A DNA stretch of 64,000 bases from Rhodoblastus sp963713695 (GCA_963713695.1 CAVQMU010000002.1:434001-498000); one strand, 5' to 3'. Shown: positions 42,263 to 51,379, numbered from the stretch's first letter. Made by a program: numbers and translations. Notes: a model not told the origin generated them from the letters alone.

Positions 42263-43651
42263 ATGGCGAAACTCGTTCACGGCAAGAAAGCCTGCGCCGT
42301 CAATCCGCTGAAGATGAGCCAGCCCATCGGCGCGGCGCTGGCTTTCATGGGCCTGCGCGGCTGCATGCCTCTGCTGCATGGCTCGCAGGGTTGCACCTCC
42401 TTCGGCCTCGTGCTCTTCGTGCGTCATTTCAAGGAAGCTATTCCCTTGCAGACCACGGCGATGAGCGAAGTGGCGACGGTGCTTGGCGGCTATGAGAATG
42501 TCGAACAGGCGGTGCTCAACATCATCAAGCGCACCAAGCCGGAGATCATCGGCATCGCCTCGACCGGCGTCACCGAGACCAAGGGTGACGACGTCGACGG
42601 CTATATCGAGCTGATCCGCCAGAACCATCCGGAATTGCGCCAATTTCCGCTCGTCTATGTTTCGACGCCCGATTTCAAGGACGCCTTCCAGGATGGCTGG
42701 GCAAAGGCTGTGACGCGCCTGGTCGAGGAGCTGGTCAAGCCTCCGGTCAACGCTGCGCGGCGCGATCCAGCTTGCGTCAACATACTGCCGGGCAGCCATC
42801 TGACGCCGGGCGACATCGAGGAGTTGCGCGGGATCGTCGAGGATTTCGGGCTTGAGCCGACCTTTTTGCCAGATCTCGGCGGCTCGCTCGACGGGCATAT
42901 TCCCGATGATTTCACGCCGACGACGATTGGCGGCGTGGGCGTCAACGAAGTCGCCGCAATGGGGCAGGCGGGCTGGACCATAGCTGTGGGCGAGCAGATG
43001 CGCGCCGCCGCCGAAGCGCTGGAGAAAAAGGCCGGCGTCCCCTTTCGCCTGTTCGAGCGGCTGTGCGGCCTTGCGCCCAATGACGAGTTCATCGCCTTCC
43101 TCACGGAGATCAGCGGCCGTCCGGCGCCAGCGAAATACCGTCGCCAGCGCGGCCAGCTTGTCGACGCCATGCTCGACGGCCATTTCCATATCGGCGGCCG
43201 GAAGCTGGCGATCGGCGCCGAGCCGGACCTGCTCCATGACGTCGGCTCCTTCCTGCACGAAATGGGGGCGCATGTCGAAGCGGCGGTAACCACGACGCAA
43301 TCGCCTGTATTCGAGAATTTTCCCGCCGAGGAAGTGCTGATCGGCGACCTCGAGGATCTGGAGACGCAGGCCAGGGAAAAGGGCTGCGACTTGTTGGTCA
43401 CGCATTCGCACGGGCGCCAGGCCGCGGAGCGACTCGGAATTCCCTTCCACCGCCTGGGCATTCCCACGTTCGACCGTCTCGGCGCCGGCCACAAATTGTC
43501 GGTCGGCTATCGCGGCGCGCGCGAGCTGATTTTCTCGATCGCCAATCTGATCATCGCCGATCGCGAGGAACATCATCATGTGACGCCGGAGACATGGCGG
43601 GACGCCTGCTCGGAATCTGGCGCCGCGATTGCAACGCCTCCAACACATTGA
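42263..43651 (+). CDS. nifN: FeMo-cofactor scaffold protein NifN
   Basis: 462 aa from MAKLVHGKKACAVNPLKMS. NifK-like fold with HGSQGCTSFGLVLFVRHFKE and ASTGVTETKGDDVDGY; the P-cluster-type Cys set is reduced, as expected. It pairs with NifE as the FeMo-co assembly scaffold. Co-transcribed with nifE and nifX. Confidence 0.97.
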   Translation: MAKLVHGKKACAVNPLKMSQPIGAALAFMGLRGCMPLLHGSQGCTSFGLVLFVRHFKEAIPLQTTAMSEVATVLGGYENVEQAVLNIIKRTKPEIIGIASTGVTETKGDDVDGYIELIRQNHPELRQFPLVYVSTPDFKDAFQDGWAKAVTRLVEELVKPPVNAARRDPACVNILPGSHLTPGDIEELRGIVEDFGLEPTFLPDLGGSLDGHIPDDFTPTTIGGVGVNEVAAMGQAGWTIAVGEQMRAAAEALEKKAGVPFRLFERLCGLAPNDEFIAFLTEISGRPAPAKYRRQRGQLVDAMLDGHFHIGGRKLAIGAEPDLLHDVGSFLHEMGAHVEAAVTTTQSPVFENFPAEEVLIGDLEDLETQAREKGCDLLVTHSHGRQAAERLGIPFHRLGIPTFDRLGAGHKLSVGYRGARELIFSIANLIIADREEHHHVTPETWRDACSESGAAIATPPTH

Positions 43652-43675
43652 GGCGCGTTGAAAGAGGGCATGCCG

Positions 43676-44071
43676 ATGAAAGTCGCATTTGCTACACAGG
43701 ACCTTAAGCGCGTCGACGCGCATTTCGGCTGGGCGAAAAACATCGCCATCTACGAGCTGGACGAGGATGGTCACAAGTTCCTGGAGGCCGTGCAATTTGA
43801 CGGCGATCTGCAGGAAGACGGCAACGAGGACAAACTCGGGCCGAAGATCGAGGCGGTCAAGGATTGCGCCATTCTCTATGTCGCGGCCATCGGCGGCTCG
43901 GGCGCGGCGCGCGTCGTCGCGCAAAACATTCACCCGATGAAAGTGGCGCAGCCCGAAGCCATCGAGGACTTGCTCGACAAGCTGCAGGCCGTGCTGAAAG
44001 GCAATCCGCCGCCGTTCCTGCGCAAGGCCATGGGCAAGGGCAAGGAACGCGTTTTCAATTTCGAGGACTAG
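43676..44071 (+). CDS. nifX: Nitrogenase cofactor carrier NifX
   Basis: 131 aa. The second Met (MKVAFATQDLKRVDAHFG) is chosen because GAGGG lies 7 nt upstream; an alternative ATG is 6 nt earlier. Small NifX/NafY-fold protein (VDAHFGWAKNIAIYEL, LYVAAIGGSGAARVVAQNIHP) that binds NifB-co or the VK cluster and passes it between NifB, NifEN and apo-NifDK. Confidence 0.93.
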   Translation: MKVAFATQDLKRVDAHFGWAKNIAIYELDEDGHKFLEAVQFDGDLQEDGNEDKLGPKIEAVKDCAILYVAAIGGSGAARVVAQNIHPMKVAQPEAIEDLLDKLQAVLKGNPPPFLRKAMGKGKERVFNFED

Positions 44072-44077
44072 ACAAAA

Positions 44078-44548
44078 ATGACAGACATTGCTGTAGCCGA
44101 CGAGAGCGCGGTCTTCGCCGAATCCGAATTCCTGAAGGAGTTGGTCAAGGTCTGGCGCGCCCAGGATTCGCATGGACATTGGGACGGAAAGGCCGACGCG
44201 GTCCTGCTTGCCGATTATATCGTCGACAAGGCGGCGCGGAAATCCATGCCGATCATCGCCGACCCCGATCCGGACACGCTCTGGCGGCTCGAGCTTTTCT
44301 TCAATGCCGTGGCGCTGTCCATCGAGCGCGTCGCCAAGGTCATGATCACCCCGATGATGAAGATGAGCCATGAAGGCTTCGGCCGCATCGTGCTGATCGG
44401 CGGCCGGCTGATCGTCGTCAACAAGCAATTGCGCGATGTGCATCGTTTCGGGTTCGAGACCTTCGCCAAGCTCGCGGCCGAAGGCGACAAATACGTCCAG
44501 CAGGGCGTCGAGATGATCGAAAAATTTCCCGACGCGGCGAATTACTGA
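44078..44548 (+). CDS. NifX-associated nitrogen fixation protein (DUF269)
   Basis: 156 aa. The family patterns FLKELVKVWRAQDSHGHWDG, ITPMMKMSHEGFGRIVLIGG and LIVVNKQLRDVHRFGF match DUF269, which nearly always follows nifX. Its biochemical role is unproven; it is likely involved in cofactor handling. It starts 6 bp after nifX. Confidence 0.92.
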   Translation: MTDIAVADESAVFAESEFLKELVKVWRAQDSHGHWDGKADAVLLADYIVDKAARKSMPIIADPDPDTLWRLELFFNAVALSIERVAKVMITPMMKMSHEGFGRIVLIGGRLIVVNKQLRDVHRFGFETFAKLAAEGDKYVQQGVEMIEKFPDAANY

Positions 44549-44556
44549 GGGCAATC

Positions 44557-44757
44557 ATGAGCGACGTTGAGACCCTGAAAGCCGAGATCAAGAAACTTTC
44601 GGCCCGCGCCATGCAGGCAAAAATGGATCTGCACGATCTCTCCGAAGAACTGCCGATCGGCTGGGACACGATCCTCGACGTGGCAAAGAAGGCGCATGAG
44701 GCCTTCGCCCAGCTCGAAGCCAAGCGCGCAGCGCTAAAAACCGCGGAAGCGGCCTGA
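44557..44757 (+). CDS. CCE_0567-type small metalloprotein (DUF683)
   Basis: 66 aa forming two helices: VETLKAEIKKLSARAMQAKM and WDTILDVAKKAHEAFAQLEA. It matches the DUF683 family that follows DUF269 in nif operons and is described as a metal-binding four-helix dimer. Gene order supports the assignment. Confidence 0.85.
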   Translation: MSDVETLKAEIKKLSARAMQAKMDLHDLSEELPIGWDTILDVAKKAHEAFAQLEAKRAALKTAEAA

Positions 44758-44775
44758 ACGAAAGGGCTAGGAACA

Positions 44776-45072
44776 ATGGCGAATGCGCGCGACGGCCGCG
44801 AATGGCAGCCGGAATATCTTCTGGCGATCGACGAGAAGAAATGCATTGGCTGCGGCCGCTGCTACAAGGTCTGCGGCCGTGAAGTGATGACCCTCAAGGG
44901 CATCAACGAGGACGGCGACGTGGTCGAACTCGACGACGACGAAGACGACGAGATCGAGAAAAAGGTGATGGTCATGGCCGACATGGGGGCCTGCGTCGGC
45001 TGCGGCGCCTGCGCCCGCGTCTGCCCGGCCAATTGCCAGACGCACGGCCAAACCGCCCTGGCCGCCGAATGA
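44776..45072 (+). CDS. fdxB: Nif-specific ferredoxin III (FdxB)
   Basis: 98 aa with two cluster motifs: CIGCGRCYKVCG and CVGCGACARVCP, separated by an acidic stretch (VVELDDDEDDEIEKK) typical of FdxB. It binds two [4Fe-4S] clusters and probably supplies electrons for nitrogenase or FeMo-co synthesis. It overlaps nifQ by 4 bp. Confidence 0.93.
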   Translation: MANARDGREWQPEYLLAIDEKKCIGCGRCYKVCGREVMTLKGINEDGDVVELDDDEDDEIEKKVMVMADMGACVGCGACARVCPANCQTHGQTALAAE

Positions 45073-45682
45073 CGCCGGACCGGGCTTACCGCTGGCTGAT
45101 GGCCGCGGCGCGGCCCTCGGATTGCCACAGGTTTGACCTGCATGTCTGCGCCAGCATCTTTGCCGTAGCCATCGCCCAGGCGCGGGAGGAGCAAACCTCC
45201 CTCGCCGCGACGACAGGGCTCGACGCCGCGACGCTTGGCGCCTTCGCGTCGGAATTATTTCCTGGCGTTGCGGCCGAGCTTGCGAATATGGCCATGGCGC
45301 GGCGCCCGCTCCGGCGCCGGAAGAACAATCCGTCATCGATATTCTGCTGCTCTATGCCTCGGGCCGGCTTGAATTCCTGCGTCCCTTGGCGACCCTGATC
45401 GCCCGCCGCTGCCAGGAGCCGCGCCATTTGTGGCAGGATCTCGGCCTGCGCGACCGATCGGAATTGTCGCTGCTGATGCAGACGCATTTTCCGCGTCTCA
45501 AGGCGCGCAATTCCGGCGACATGAAATGGAAGAAATTCCTCTATCGCATGGTTTGCGGCTCCGAGGGATTTACACTGTGTCCCGCGCCGGTCTGCTCGGA
45601 TTGCGACGATTTCGCGGCCTGCTTCGGCGCGGAGGATGGGCTCGCGCAACTGGCGCACGCCTATCGCGAAGATCGGCCTTGA
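45069..45682 (+). CDS. nifQ: Molybdenum donor protein NifQ, frameshifted
   Basis: About 204 aa from MTPDRAYRWLMAAARPSDCH; the ATG overlaps the fdxB stop. The C-terminal motif CPAPVCSDCDDFAAC (C-x4-C-x2-C-x5-C) is the NifQ signature binding a Mo-Fe-S cluster that feeds NifEN/NifH. One base seems to be missing near 45310; the continuation PAPEEQSVIDILLLYASGRL leads into LIARRCQEPRHLWQDLGL. Last gene of the nifE operon, followed by a strong terminator. Confidence 0.9.
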
Positions 45683-45708
45683 TTCGTCATTGCGGTTGAA
45701 ACGAAGCC

Positions 45709-45744
45709 ATCCACGCCGCGGTGGAGCCGCGGCGTGGATCGTTT
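45709..45744 (+). terminator. Terminator after nifQ
   Basis: Perfect 13-bp stem ATCCACGCCGCGG / CCGCGGCGTGGAT, 5-nt loop, then CGTTTT. It separates nifQ from a convergent small gene. Confidence 0.8.
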
Positions 45745-45766
45745 TCGTCGCTTACGCAATCGCAAT

Positions 45767-46081
45767 TCACTCGATACCCAGTTCCGCCTCCCGGCGATTG
45801 GCGGCCAGGCGGAATCTTTCTTCGATGGCTATCGGGCTCGAATAATATTGCTTCTGTCCCAGGTCGAGCGCCTCGAGAGCGAGCTTGCCCTCTTCGGCGG
45901 TCAGGGCGACGCGGCCGGCCATGAAGGCGGCTTCGGGCATGACCTGCAAAATCGCGGCGCGGTTGGGGTGGTCCTTCACCGGAATCAGCTCGACCGCTTC
46001 GAGCTTGCCGTTCAGCATCAGCGCGGGGCCGACGACTTCGAGCTTGCGGCCGTCCTGGGTGGTTTTAACCAGAGTGCTCAT
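45767..46081 (-). CDS. Small unknown protein in the nif island (104 aa)
   Basis: 104 aa from MSTLVKTTQDGRKLEVVGPA. It looks like a short beta-strand N-terminus followed by an amphipathic helical C-terminus (EGKLALEALDLGQKQYYSSP); no Cys, no membrane segment. I do not recognise the family. It lies 59 bp after the next unknown gene, in the same direction, and is probably co-transcribed from a sigma-54-like promoter at 46635. Confidence 0.6.
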   Translation of the reverse strand: MSTLVKTTQDGRKLEVVGPALMLNGKLEAVELIPVKDHPNRAAILQVMPEAAFMAGRVALTAEEGKLALEALDLGQKQYYSSPIAIEERFRLAANRREAELGIE

Positions 46082-46140
46082 GGTCACATCCATTGTTTGG
46101 CGGAATGGCGAGAGCGGCGCGCGCCGCCGCTCTGGAGATT

Positions 46141-46608
46141 TCAAGGAACCTTCGGCATCTCGAAACCGGGACGCGGATGCGCGAAATAATAGTCGGGACG
46201 CTCAGGCCAGTCGCCTTCGGGCAAGAGCTTGAGCGAGACGATTTTTACTGGCGTCCCGGGCGAGCAGGACACGGACGAGAGCTTGATCTCGCGAACGCCG
46301 GGGCCGACGGAAAGATCCGCGACCACGGTTCCATCCGCCTTGCAGGCTCGCGCGAACCCGGGCGTCCCCCCATGCTTGGCCTCGACCGCGCATTCGACAA
46401 AGGCCGGCGTCTCGAATTCGCCATTCTCGGCGCCAAAGGCCGGCGTCGCGAAAGTGAAGGCGACCAGCACGACGCTGCGATCGACGGGGCGGTCGGCGCT
46501 GGCTGGCCGCGCCACTGAATAGAAGGTGAGCGAGCCGCCGTCGAGCTGCGCCTTGATCTCGTCCCTGCTCATGCTGGCGAAAGCCGATGCGACGTTCATT
46601 GGGTTCAT
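46141..46608 (-). CDS. Unknown cytoplasmic protein in the nif island (155 aa)
   Basis: 155 aa with a helical start (MNVASAFASMSRDEIKAQL), then mostly predicted beta-structure (TFYSVARP, SVVLVAFTFATPAFG, IKLSSVSCSPGTPVKIVSLKL) and a Pro-rich end (PERPDYYFAHPRPGFEMP). There is no signal peptide and I recognise no family. Preceded by a near-consensus sigma-54 promoter and divergent from the FAD amine oxidase-like gene. An ATG 9 bp further in (MNVAS) is an alternative start. Confidence 0.6.
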   Translation of the reverse strand: MNPMNVASAFASMSRDEIKAQLDGGSLTFYSVARPASADRPVDRSVVLVAFTFATPAFGAENGEFETPAFVECAVEAKHGGTPGFARACKADGTVVADLSVGPGVREIKLSSVSCSPGTPVKIVSLKLLPEGDWPERPDYYFAHPRPGFEMPKVP

Positions 46609-46634
46609 CTCCTGGTTTCTCTCTGTCGCAGCGC

Positions 46635-46650
46635 ATCAAAATCCGTGCCA
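46635..46650 (-). promoter_or_regulatory. Sigma-54-like promoter of the two small unknown genes
   Basis: TGGCACGGATTTTGAT: perfect -24 half, -12 half TTGAT instead of TTGCA; 27 bp before the gene. Confidence 0.5.
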
Positions 46651-46768
46651 CCGAGCTGACGCCCTTGCTGCATCCCCGGACAAACCTGTCGGAATGCCTT
46701 CGCAAGGCGCCTTCCGTCGTCGCCAAGCCGACGGGATTGTCGAGAAATTTGCCGCGCGCAGCAAATAA

Positions 46769-46784
46769 GAGCGCGATTCTTGCA
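46769..46784 (+). promoter_or_regulatory. Possible sigma-54 promoter of the FAD amine oxidase-like gene
   Basis: GAGCGCGATTCTTGCA has a perfect TTGCA but AG instead of GG at -24. It is 33 bp before the start codon. The same AG variant occurs before sufE, which has a perfect UAS. Confidence 0.4.
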
Positions 46785-46816
46785 AGGCCTTGTCGGATTT
46801 ATGTCGGAGTGGCCCA

Positions 46817-48409
46817 ATGCTTGAAACGGTGATTGTCGGGGGCGGCCTTTGTGGCCTGGCGATTGCGACCCATCTCGACCGGCGGGGCGAGAGCTTTGTC
46901 CTGTTTGAGGCGCGGCCGCGGCTCGGCGGGAGAATCCTAACAATCGACTGCAAGACCTCCGGCCTCGCCATCGATCTTGGCGCCGCCTGGTTCTGGCCGG
47001 ATAACCAGCCGCTGTTCACGGCCCTGCTGGCCGAATTCGGGTTGCAATCCTATGCGCAGCATGACGAGGGAAACGCGCTGCGGCTGAGCGAGGCCGACAA
47101 GAAGCCCGAAACCGTAGAGGTGGCCGGCGGCGTCCATGGCGGCGCGCGGAAGGTCGCCGGGGGCGCGCAGAAAACGATTGAGGGATTGCGGCGGGATCTG
47201 CCGGATCAGGCGATCCGCCTCGGCTGCGTCGTGACGGGCCTGCGCGATCGCGGCGATCATGTCGAAATCGACCTTGTCGAGGATGGAAAGCCTGTCACGG
47301 TCGAGGCGCGACGGGTCGTGCTGGCCCTGCCGCCGCGCGTCGCGCAGGAGCGGATCGGCTTCGAGCCCGCGCTGGACGAAACCGCCGTTCAGGCGATGCA
47401 GGACGCTCCGACATGGATGGCGGCTCAGGCCAAGGCGGTTGCGACTTTCGAAAAGCCGGTCTGGCGTGACGCCGGCCAGTCCGGCAACGCCTTCGTCAGC
47501 CATGAACAGGCGGTTTTTGACGAGATTTTCGACTCCTGCGATGCAGACGGCCGCCAGGGCGCGCTCGGCGGTTTTCTCGCTCTGGGGCCGCAATTGCGGC
47601 AGTCCTTCGCGGTCGGGCTGCCGCTGCTGATGCAGAGCCAGTTGGAGCAGGTCTTCGGTTCGGAGCTGACGGGACGCGATCAATATTATCAGGACTGGGC
47701 GACCGAGGATGCGACCTGCAGCGCGCTCGATCGCGAAAAGGGGCGGGAGGAGCATCGGCTTGTCGGTCATCCCGCATTGCGGCGCGCGCTCTGGGAACGG
47801 AAGCTTTATCTCGGCGGCTCCGAGACGGCGGCGCGGCAGGCGGGCTACATGGAAGGCGCGCTGGACGCGGCGCGCCGGATCGCGCGCGACATCCTGCGCC
47901 ATGCGGGACTCGACGAGGCGGCGCCCGAAGTCGGCGAGGACGTCAACGCCGCGAGCCTGCGGCATTTTGCGGCCTGGGTCGAGAAACAAGGCGATGTGGC
48001 CTTCGGCGATTACCGCCGCCGCCTCAATGCGCTTCTCGCGGGCCAGCAGAAGGAGCAATTGACCCAGCTCGCCATGCTCGGCGCGGTGGAGGCGGTTTTT
48101 GGCGAAGCGCTGAAAATACTGGGCGGCCTGCCGTTCGACCTCACCTGCGTGACGATCGAGCAGGGGCGTTGCGCCCTCACGCCGCTGGTGCAAAAACCGT
48201 TCGGCGATTTCCTGCGCCAGTTCCATGACGATGTCGTCGGGTTCAACCGGACCTCCTGCGCCCTGTCGAATTTTGCGGACGAACATCATTTGGCCAGAAA
48301 TTACGAACAGGCCATTCTCCGAGATATCGCCGCGGCCTGGGCGGAATTTTCGCTGGCCGCCAATCGCCTGCTTCTCGCCTGCGGCGAAAAGCGCGCGGAA
48401 ACCGTTTGA
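46817..48409 (+). CDS. FAD-dependent amine oxidase-like oxidoreductase
   Basis: 530 aa from MLETVIVGGGLCGLAIATHL, the dinucleotide-binding motif, followed by FEARPRLGGRILT, the amine oxidase/MAO-superfamily signature, and LYLGGSETA, the C-terminal FAD contact. A long extra C-terminal helical part (about 370-530) lacks known motifs. The substrate is unknown. It lies 22 bp before a Rieske gene in the same direction, suggesting an electron path between the two proteins. Such a gene is not a standard nif gene. Confidence 0.75.
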   Translation: MLETVIVGGGLCGLAIATHLDRRGESFVLFEARPRLGGRILTIDCKTSGLAIDLGAAWFWPDNQPLFTALLAEFGLQSYAQHDEGNALRLSEADKKPETVEVAGGVHGGARKVAGGAQKTIEGLRRDLPDQAIRLGCVVTGLRDRGDHVEIDLVEDGKPVTVEARRVVLALPPRVAQERIGFEPALDETAVQAMQDAPTWMAAQAKAVATFEKPVWRDAGQSGNAFVSHEQAVFDEIFDSCDADGRQGALGGFLALGPQLRQSFAVGLPLLMQSQLEQVFGSELTGRDQYYQDWATEDATCSALDREKGREEHRLVGHPALRRALWERKLYLGGSETAARQAGYMEGALDAARRIARDILRHAGLDEAAPEVGEDVNAASLRHFAAWVEKQGDVAFGDYRRRLNALLAGQQKEQLTQLAMLGAVEAVFGEALKILGGLPFDLTCVTIEQGRCALTPLVQKPFGDFLRQFHDDVVGFNRTSCALSNFADEHHLARNYEQAILRDIAAAWAEFSLAANRLLLACGEKRAETV

Positions 48410-48431
48410 ACCTTGCCGGAGACCGGAAAAA

Positions 48432-48830
48432 ATGTCCGACGACGCCTATGTGATCTGTGAACTGAACGATATTCCCAGCCGCAAGGCCTATGGATTCCAG
48501 CTCGCCGTGGCCGGCGAGGATGGCGCGCCGAAACCCTTTCCAATCGTCGTGGTGCGCTGGGGAACGCAGGTTTTCGGCTATCTCAACCGCTGCCCGCATC
48601 ACGGGACCAATCTCGATTGGGAGCGCGAGCAGTTCCTTGATCCCACGGGACTGCGCCTGATGTGCGGCAAGCATGGCGCGCTGTTCGAGCTCGGCACCGG
48701 CCGCTGCTCGACCGGACCTTGCAAGGGCGACGGACTGACGCCCGTCGCCCTTGAGGTCATCGATGGCGATATTTGCATAAAGGGCGTGACGCTGGTGGAA
48801 GACGACGCGCCCGACGAGGCTCTGGCCTAG
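48432..48830 (+). CDS. Rieske [2Fe-2S] protein, copy 2
   Basis: 132 aa with the ligand boxes CPHHGTNLDWE (C-x-H) and CGKHGALFELG (C-x2-H), and the end GPCKGDGLTPVALEVIDGDI. It is the same design as the Rieske protein at 24145-24571 but clearly diverged. Soluble electron carrier; the likely partner is the FAD protein encoded just upstream. Its stop overlaps by 4 bp the stop of the convergent unknown gene. Confidence 0.88.
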   Translation: MSDDAYVICELNDIPSRKAYGFQLAVAGEDGAPKPFPIVVVRWGTQVFGYLNRCPHHGTNLDWEREQFLDPTGLRLMCGKHGALFELGTGRCSTGPCKGDGLTPVALEVIDGDICIKGVTLVEDDAPDEALA

Positions 48831-49417
48831 ACCGGCCGGTTGGCGTTGCGGTTCTTGACCGGCTCCATGATGGCGATGCCTTCTTCGAGCGTCAGCGGCT
48901 TGAACGATTCCTTCTTCTCGATGGCGCTGTCCAGCAGGAGCTGCAGCTTGCCGCCGCCGTCAAGCTTCTTCATGTCGTTCTTGTCGAGGCCGCACATGTC
49001 CATCATTTCCTTCCAGACTGTGGATTCGTCACAGGGCAGGATGGTCAGGGTCGCCTCCCCCATCGGCAGGCTGTATTTGGCCAGGAAGTCGATATTGTTG
49101 ACGAAGATGAAATAACTTCCGGTCGCCGACAACAGCGGGCCGACGACCTGCTTGAAGGTCTCGAGATTGGCGAAATTGTGCATATACCCCGCCAAGGCTT
49201 CGATGGTCGTCTCGCCTTCCTTGGCGATGGCCAGGACGCCCTCGAAGCAAAATTCCGGCGGCCGCGCCTCGTCGGCGAGCTTGGGCTGGAACTTCAGCGC
49301 GAAATCGCCGCGAAAGCCGTAATAGCCGGGCTTGCCGGTCGGTCCTTTGAATACCGCGTTGAGCAGGCGGCCCTCCTTGTCCAGGGCCGCAAAGGCGGTC
49401 GTCTCGATCGAAGTCAT
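48827..49417 (-). CDS. Unknown protein of the nif island (196 aa)
   Basis: 196 aa. Starts MTSIETTAFAALDKEGRLLN; mixed alpha/beta, with conserved-looking GFRGDFALKFQPKLADEARP and SYFIFVNNIDFLAKYSLPMG, no membrane segment and two Cys in ILPCDESTVWKEMMDMCGLD. I do not recognise it. It diverges from the AAA+ ATPase gene and has its own sigma-54-like promoter, so it should be made together with nitrogenase. Confidence 0.65.
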   Translation of the reverse strand: MTSIETTAFAALDKEGRLLNAVFKGPTGKPGYYGFRGDFALKFQPKLADEARPPEFCFEGVLAIAKEGETTIEALAGYMHNFANLETFKQVVGPLLSATGSYFIFVNNIDFLAKYSLPMGEATLTILPCDESTVWKEMMDMCGLDKNDMKKLDGGGKLQLLLDSAIEKKESFKPLTLEEGIAIMEPVKNRNANRPV

Positions 49418-49471
49418 TGGCTTTCTCCAGGTCTACAAAATCGTCGCGCGCCATCGCGCCATGGTTCGTTA

Positions 49472-49487
49472 TGCAAATGGTTTGCCG
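49472..49487 (-). promoter_or_regulatory. Sigma-54 promoter of the 196-aa unknown
   Basis: CGGCAAACCATTTGCA on the minus strand: GG-N10-GC with perfect TTGCA, 55 bp before the gene. Confidence 0.6.
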
Positions 49488-49508
49488 CTTTTTGCGCCAA
49501 GTTTGGCG

Positions 49509-49524
49509 TGGCGCGAACAATGCT
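49509..49524 (+). promoter_or_regulatory. Sigma-54 promoter of the AAA+ ATPase gene
   Basis: TGGCGCGAACAATGCT: good -24 half, one mismatch in the -12 half (ATGC for TTGC), 40 bp before the ATG. Confidence 0.55.
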
Positions 49525-49563
49525 TGTCGGGGTTTCCTGCTCCTCCCACGCGAGTAAGCCGAC

Positions 49564-51274
49564 ATGAGCATGAAGCTGCACATCGCGCGCCCCTATGTCG
49601 AAGCCCTGGCCGAGGCCTTTCCCGAGCTCGAGGCGCTCAAGGCGCAATTGCTGTTCGGCGACAAGGTCGAGGTTTCCTTCCAGGACCTGTCGGCGCCGCA
49701 GGTCGATCGCCTCAACGAGCTCTACGACGCCGCCGGGCCGAAGATGCAGAGCCAGCGCGCGCAGCTGGCGACGCTGCGTCGCGCCTTCGATTCCGGGGCG
49801 CCGCGCTTTACGGCAAACGATCTTGAAAGCGTCTTGCCGGCCATCGTCGCGCATCTGATCGAAGACGCTCAGCGCGGCTGGCTTTTCGCCATGAGCGTCG
49901 CGGGCAGGCCGCTGCCCTATGTCGTGGCGCGGCTCGACTATACGCCGCCGTCAAATGACGAGACGGGACGGGTCTTTGTCGAGTTGAAGGCCAATTCCAA
50001 GGGCGAATTGGCGAGCGTGCAACTGCGCATCAACGCAGCCGACATTGTCGGCAAGACCGTGGCGGATATTTTCGCCTCCAAGGGTTTTTTGCGCGAGACG
50101 CCGGAACTGATCGCCGCCTATGAGGCCAATGCGAAAAACTATTTCGACTGGCGGGCGCGCTATGGCGCGCAGTTTTCGGGCGGCGGCCTCGGGTTTTTCG
50201 CCGAGGACCCCGCGTCATCCCATCGCAGCAACGACTGGACGCGCAAGGATGCGGTGATCCTCTCGTCCGGCGGCAATCCGGCGCGCCTGGTCAACGACGA
50301 GAGCCTGCTCAGCAATCGCGCGCTGACGCTGGAGACCACCGGCGACATTGTCGGCAATTATCTGCGCAAGGCGGCCAAGAGCAATCTCTATGCGGAAGAG
50401 GACGAGGTCGCCGCACAGAAAGAGGCGATCGGCAAGGACCTGTTCCGCCAGATTCCCGTGCATCCGTTCATCCTGATGTTCCATCTCGACCTGCACCATT
50501 ATGTCTGGGTGCATGTCGAGGATGTCGCGCCCTATGTCTATCAGCCCGACCTCAAGACGAAGCTGGTCCTGCCGGAAGAGCAGACGGATCTTATCGACAT
50601 CCTCACCGCCGAGATGGACGTGCTGATGGACGATATCGTCGCGGGCAAGTCCGGCGGCACCACGGTGCTTTGCGCCGGTCCGCCCGGCGTCGGCAAGACC
50701 CTGACCGCCGAGGTTTACGCCGAAATCGTCAAGCGCCCGCTCTATCGCGTCCATTCCGGCCAGCTTGGCCTCAATGTCGCGGCGATGGAGACGGCGCTGA
50801 AGGAGGCGCTGCTGCGCGCCCAGCGCTGGGGCGCGGTCATGCTGATCGACGAGGCCGACGTCTATATCAAGCGGCGGCAGGACGACATGACCATGAACGC
50901 GGTCGTCGGCGTGTTCCTGCGCGTGCTCGAATATTTCAACGGCCTGCTGTTTCTGACCACCAACCGGATCGACGACATCGACGAGGCCATCGTCTCGCGC
51001 TGCATCGCGCTGATCCGCTTCCATTCCCCGGACGACGAGGCGCGCCGGCGCATCTGGGGAGTGATGTCCGAGCAATTCGGGCTGACGCTCGAGCCAGGCC
51101 TGATCGAAACCCTGGTCGCGCTTTTTCCGCAGACAAGCGGTCGCGACATCAAGGGTCTGGCGAAGCTCGTCGCGAAATATTGTCGCCATCGCGACGCGCC
51201 GCCCGATCTCGACATTTTCAAGCGTTGCGCGATCTTCCGCGGGCCTCGACCAGGCGGACGCCGCCGGCGCCTGA
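49564..51274 (+). CDS. AAA+ ATPase with long N-terminal domain, nif-linked
   Basis: About 570 aa. The first 330 residues are a domain of unknown function. The AAA+ core follows with Walker A GPPGVGKT (372-379), Walker B MLIDEAD (426-432) and a sensor/Arg-finger region TTNRIDDIDEAIVSRCIALI. The gene appears to end at 51274: removing one G from the GGG near 51241 gives GLDQADAAGA and a stop. As printed it runs on to 51315 with an odd Arg/Cys tail across a NifA site. Likely a remodelling ATPase; the target is unknown. Divergent from the 196-aa unknown. Confidence 0.75.
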
Positions 51275-51285
51275 AATGTCGCCCT

Positions 51286-51301
51286 TGTCGGGATCGCGAC
51301 A
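51286..51301 (+). promoter_or_regulatory. NifA upstream activator sequence before iscA-nfu
   Basis: TGTCGGGATCGCGACA, perfect and fully palindromic at its ends, 63 bp before the -24 element. Confidence 0.85.
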
Positions 51302-51363
51302 TCGACGGCACCTAGGCGGAAAAACCCATTTGAAATCAACAGTACAATTTCATTGCATCGTTG

Positions 51364-51379
51364 TGGCGCGGCTCTTGCT
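51364..51379 (+). promoter_or_regulatory. Sigma-54 promoter of iscA-nfu-cysE-nifW
   Basis: TGGCGCGGCTCTTGCT fits TGGCNCGNNNNTTGCW, 45 bp before the first gene. Confidence 0.88.

Noticed and set aside
42182..44554. 790-aa open frame opposite nifN-nifX-DUF269
   Set aside because: Spans several conserved genes on the other strand; shadow frame.
49564..51315. AAA+ ATPase with an Arg/Cys-rich C-terminal tail
   Set aside because: The tail comes from an extra G near 51241 and runs over a NifA site; the corrected frame stops at 51274.
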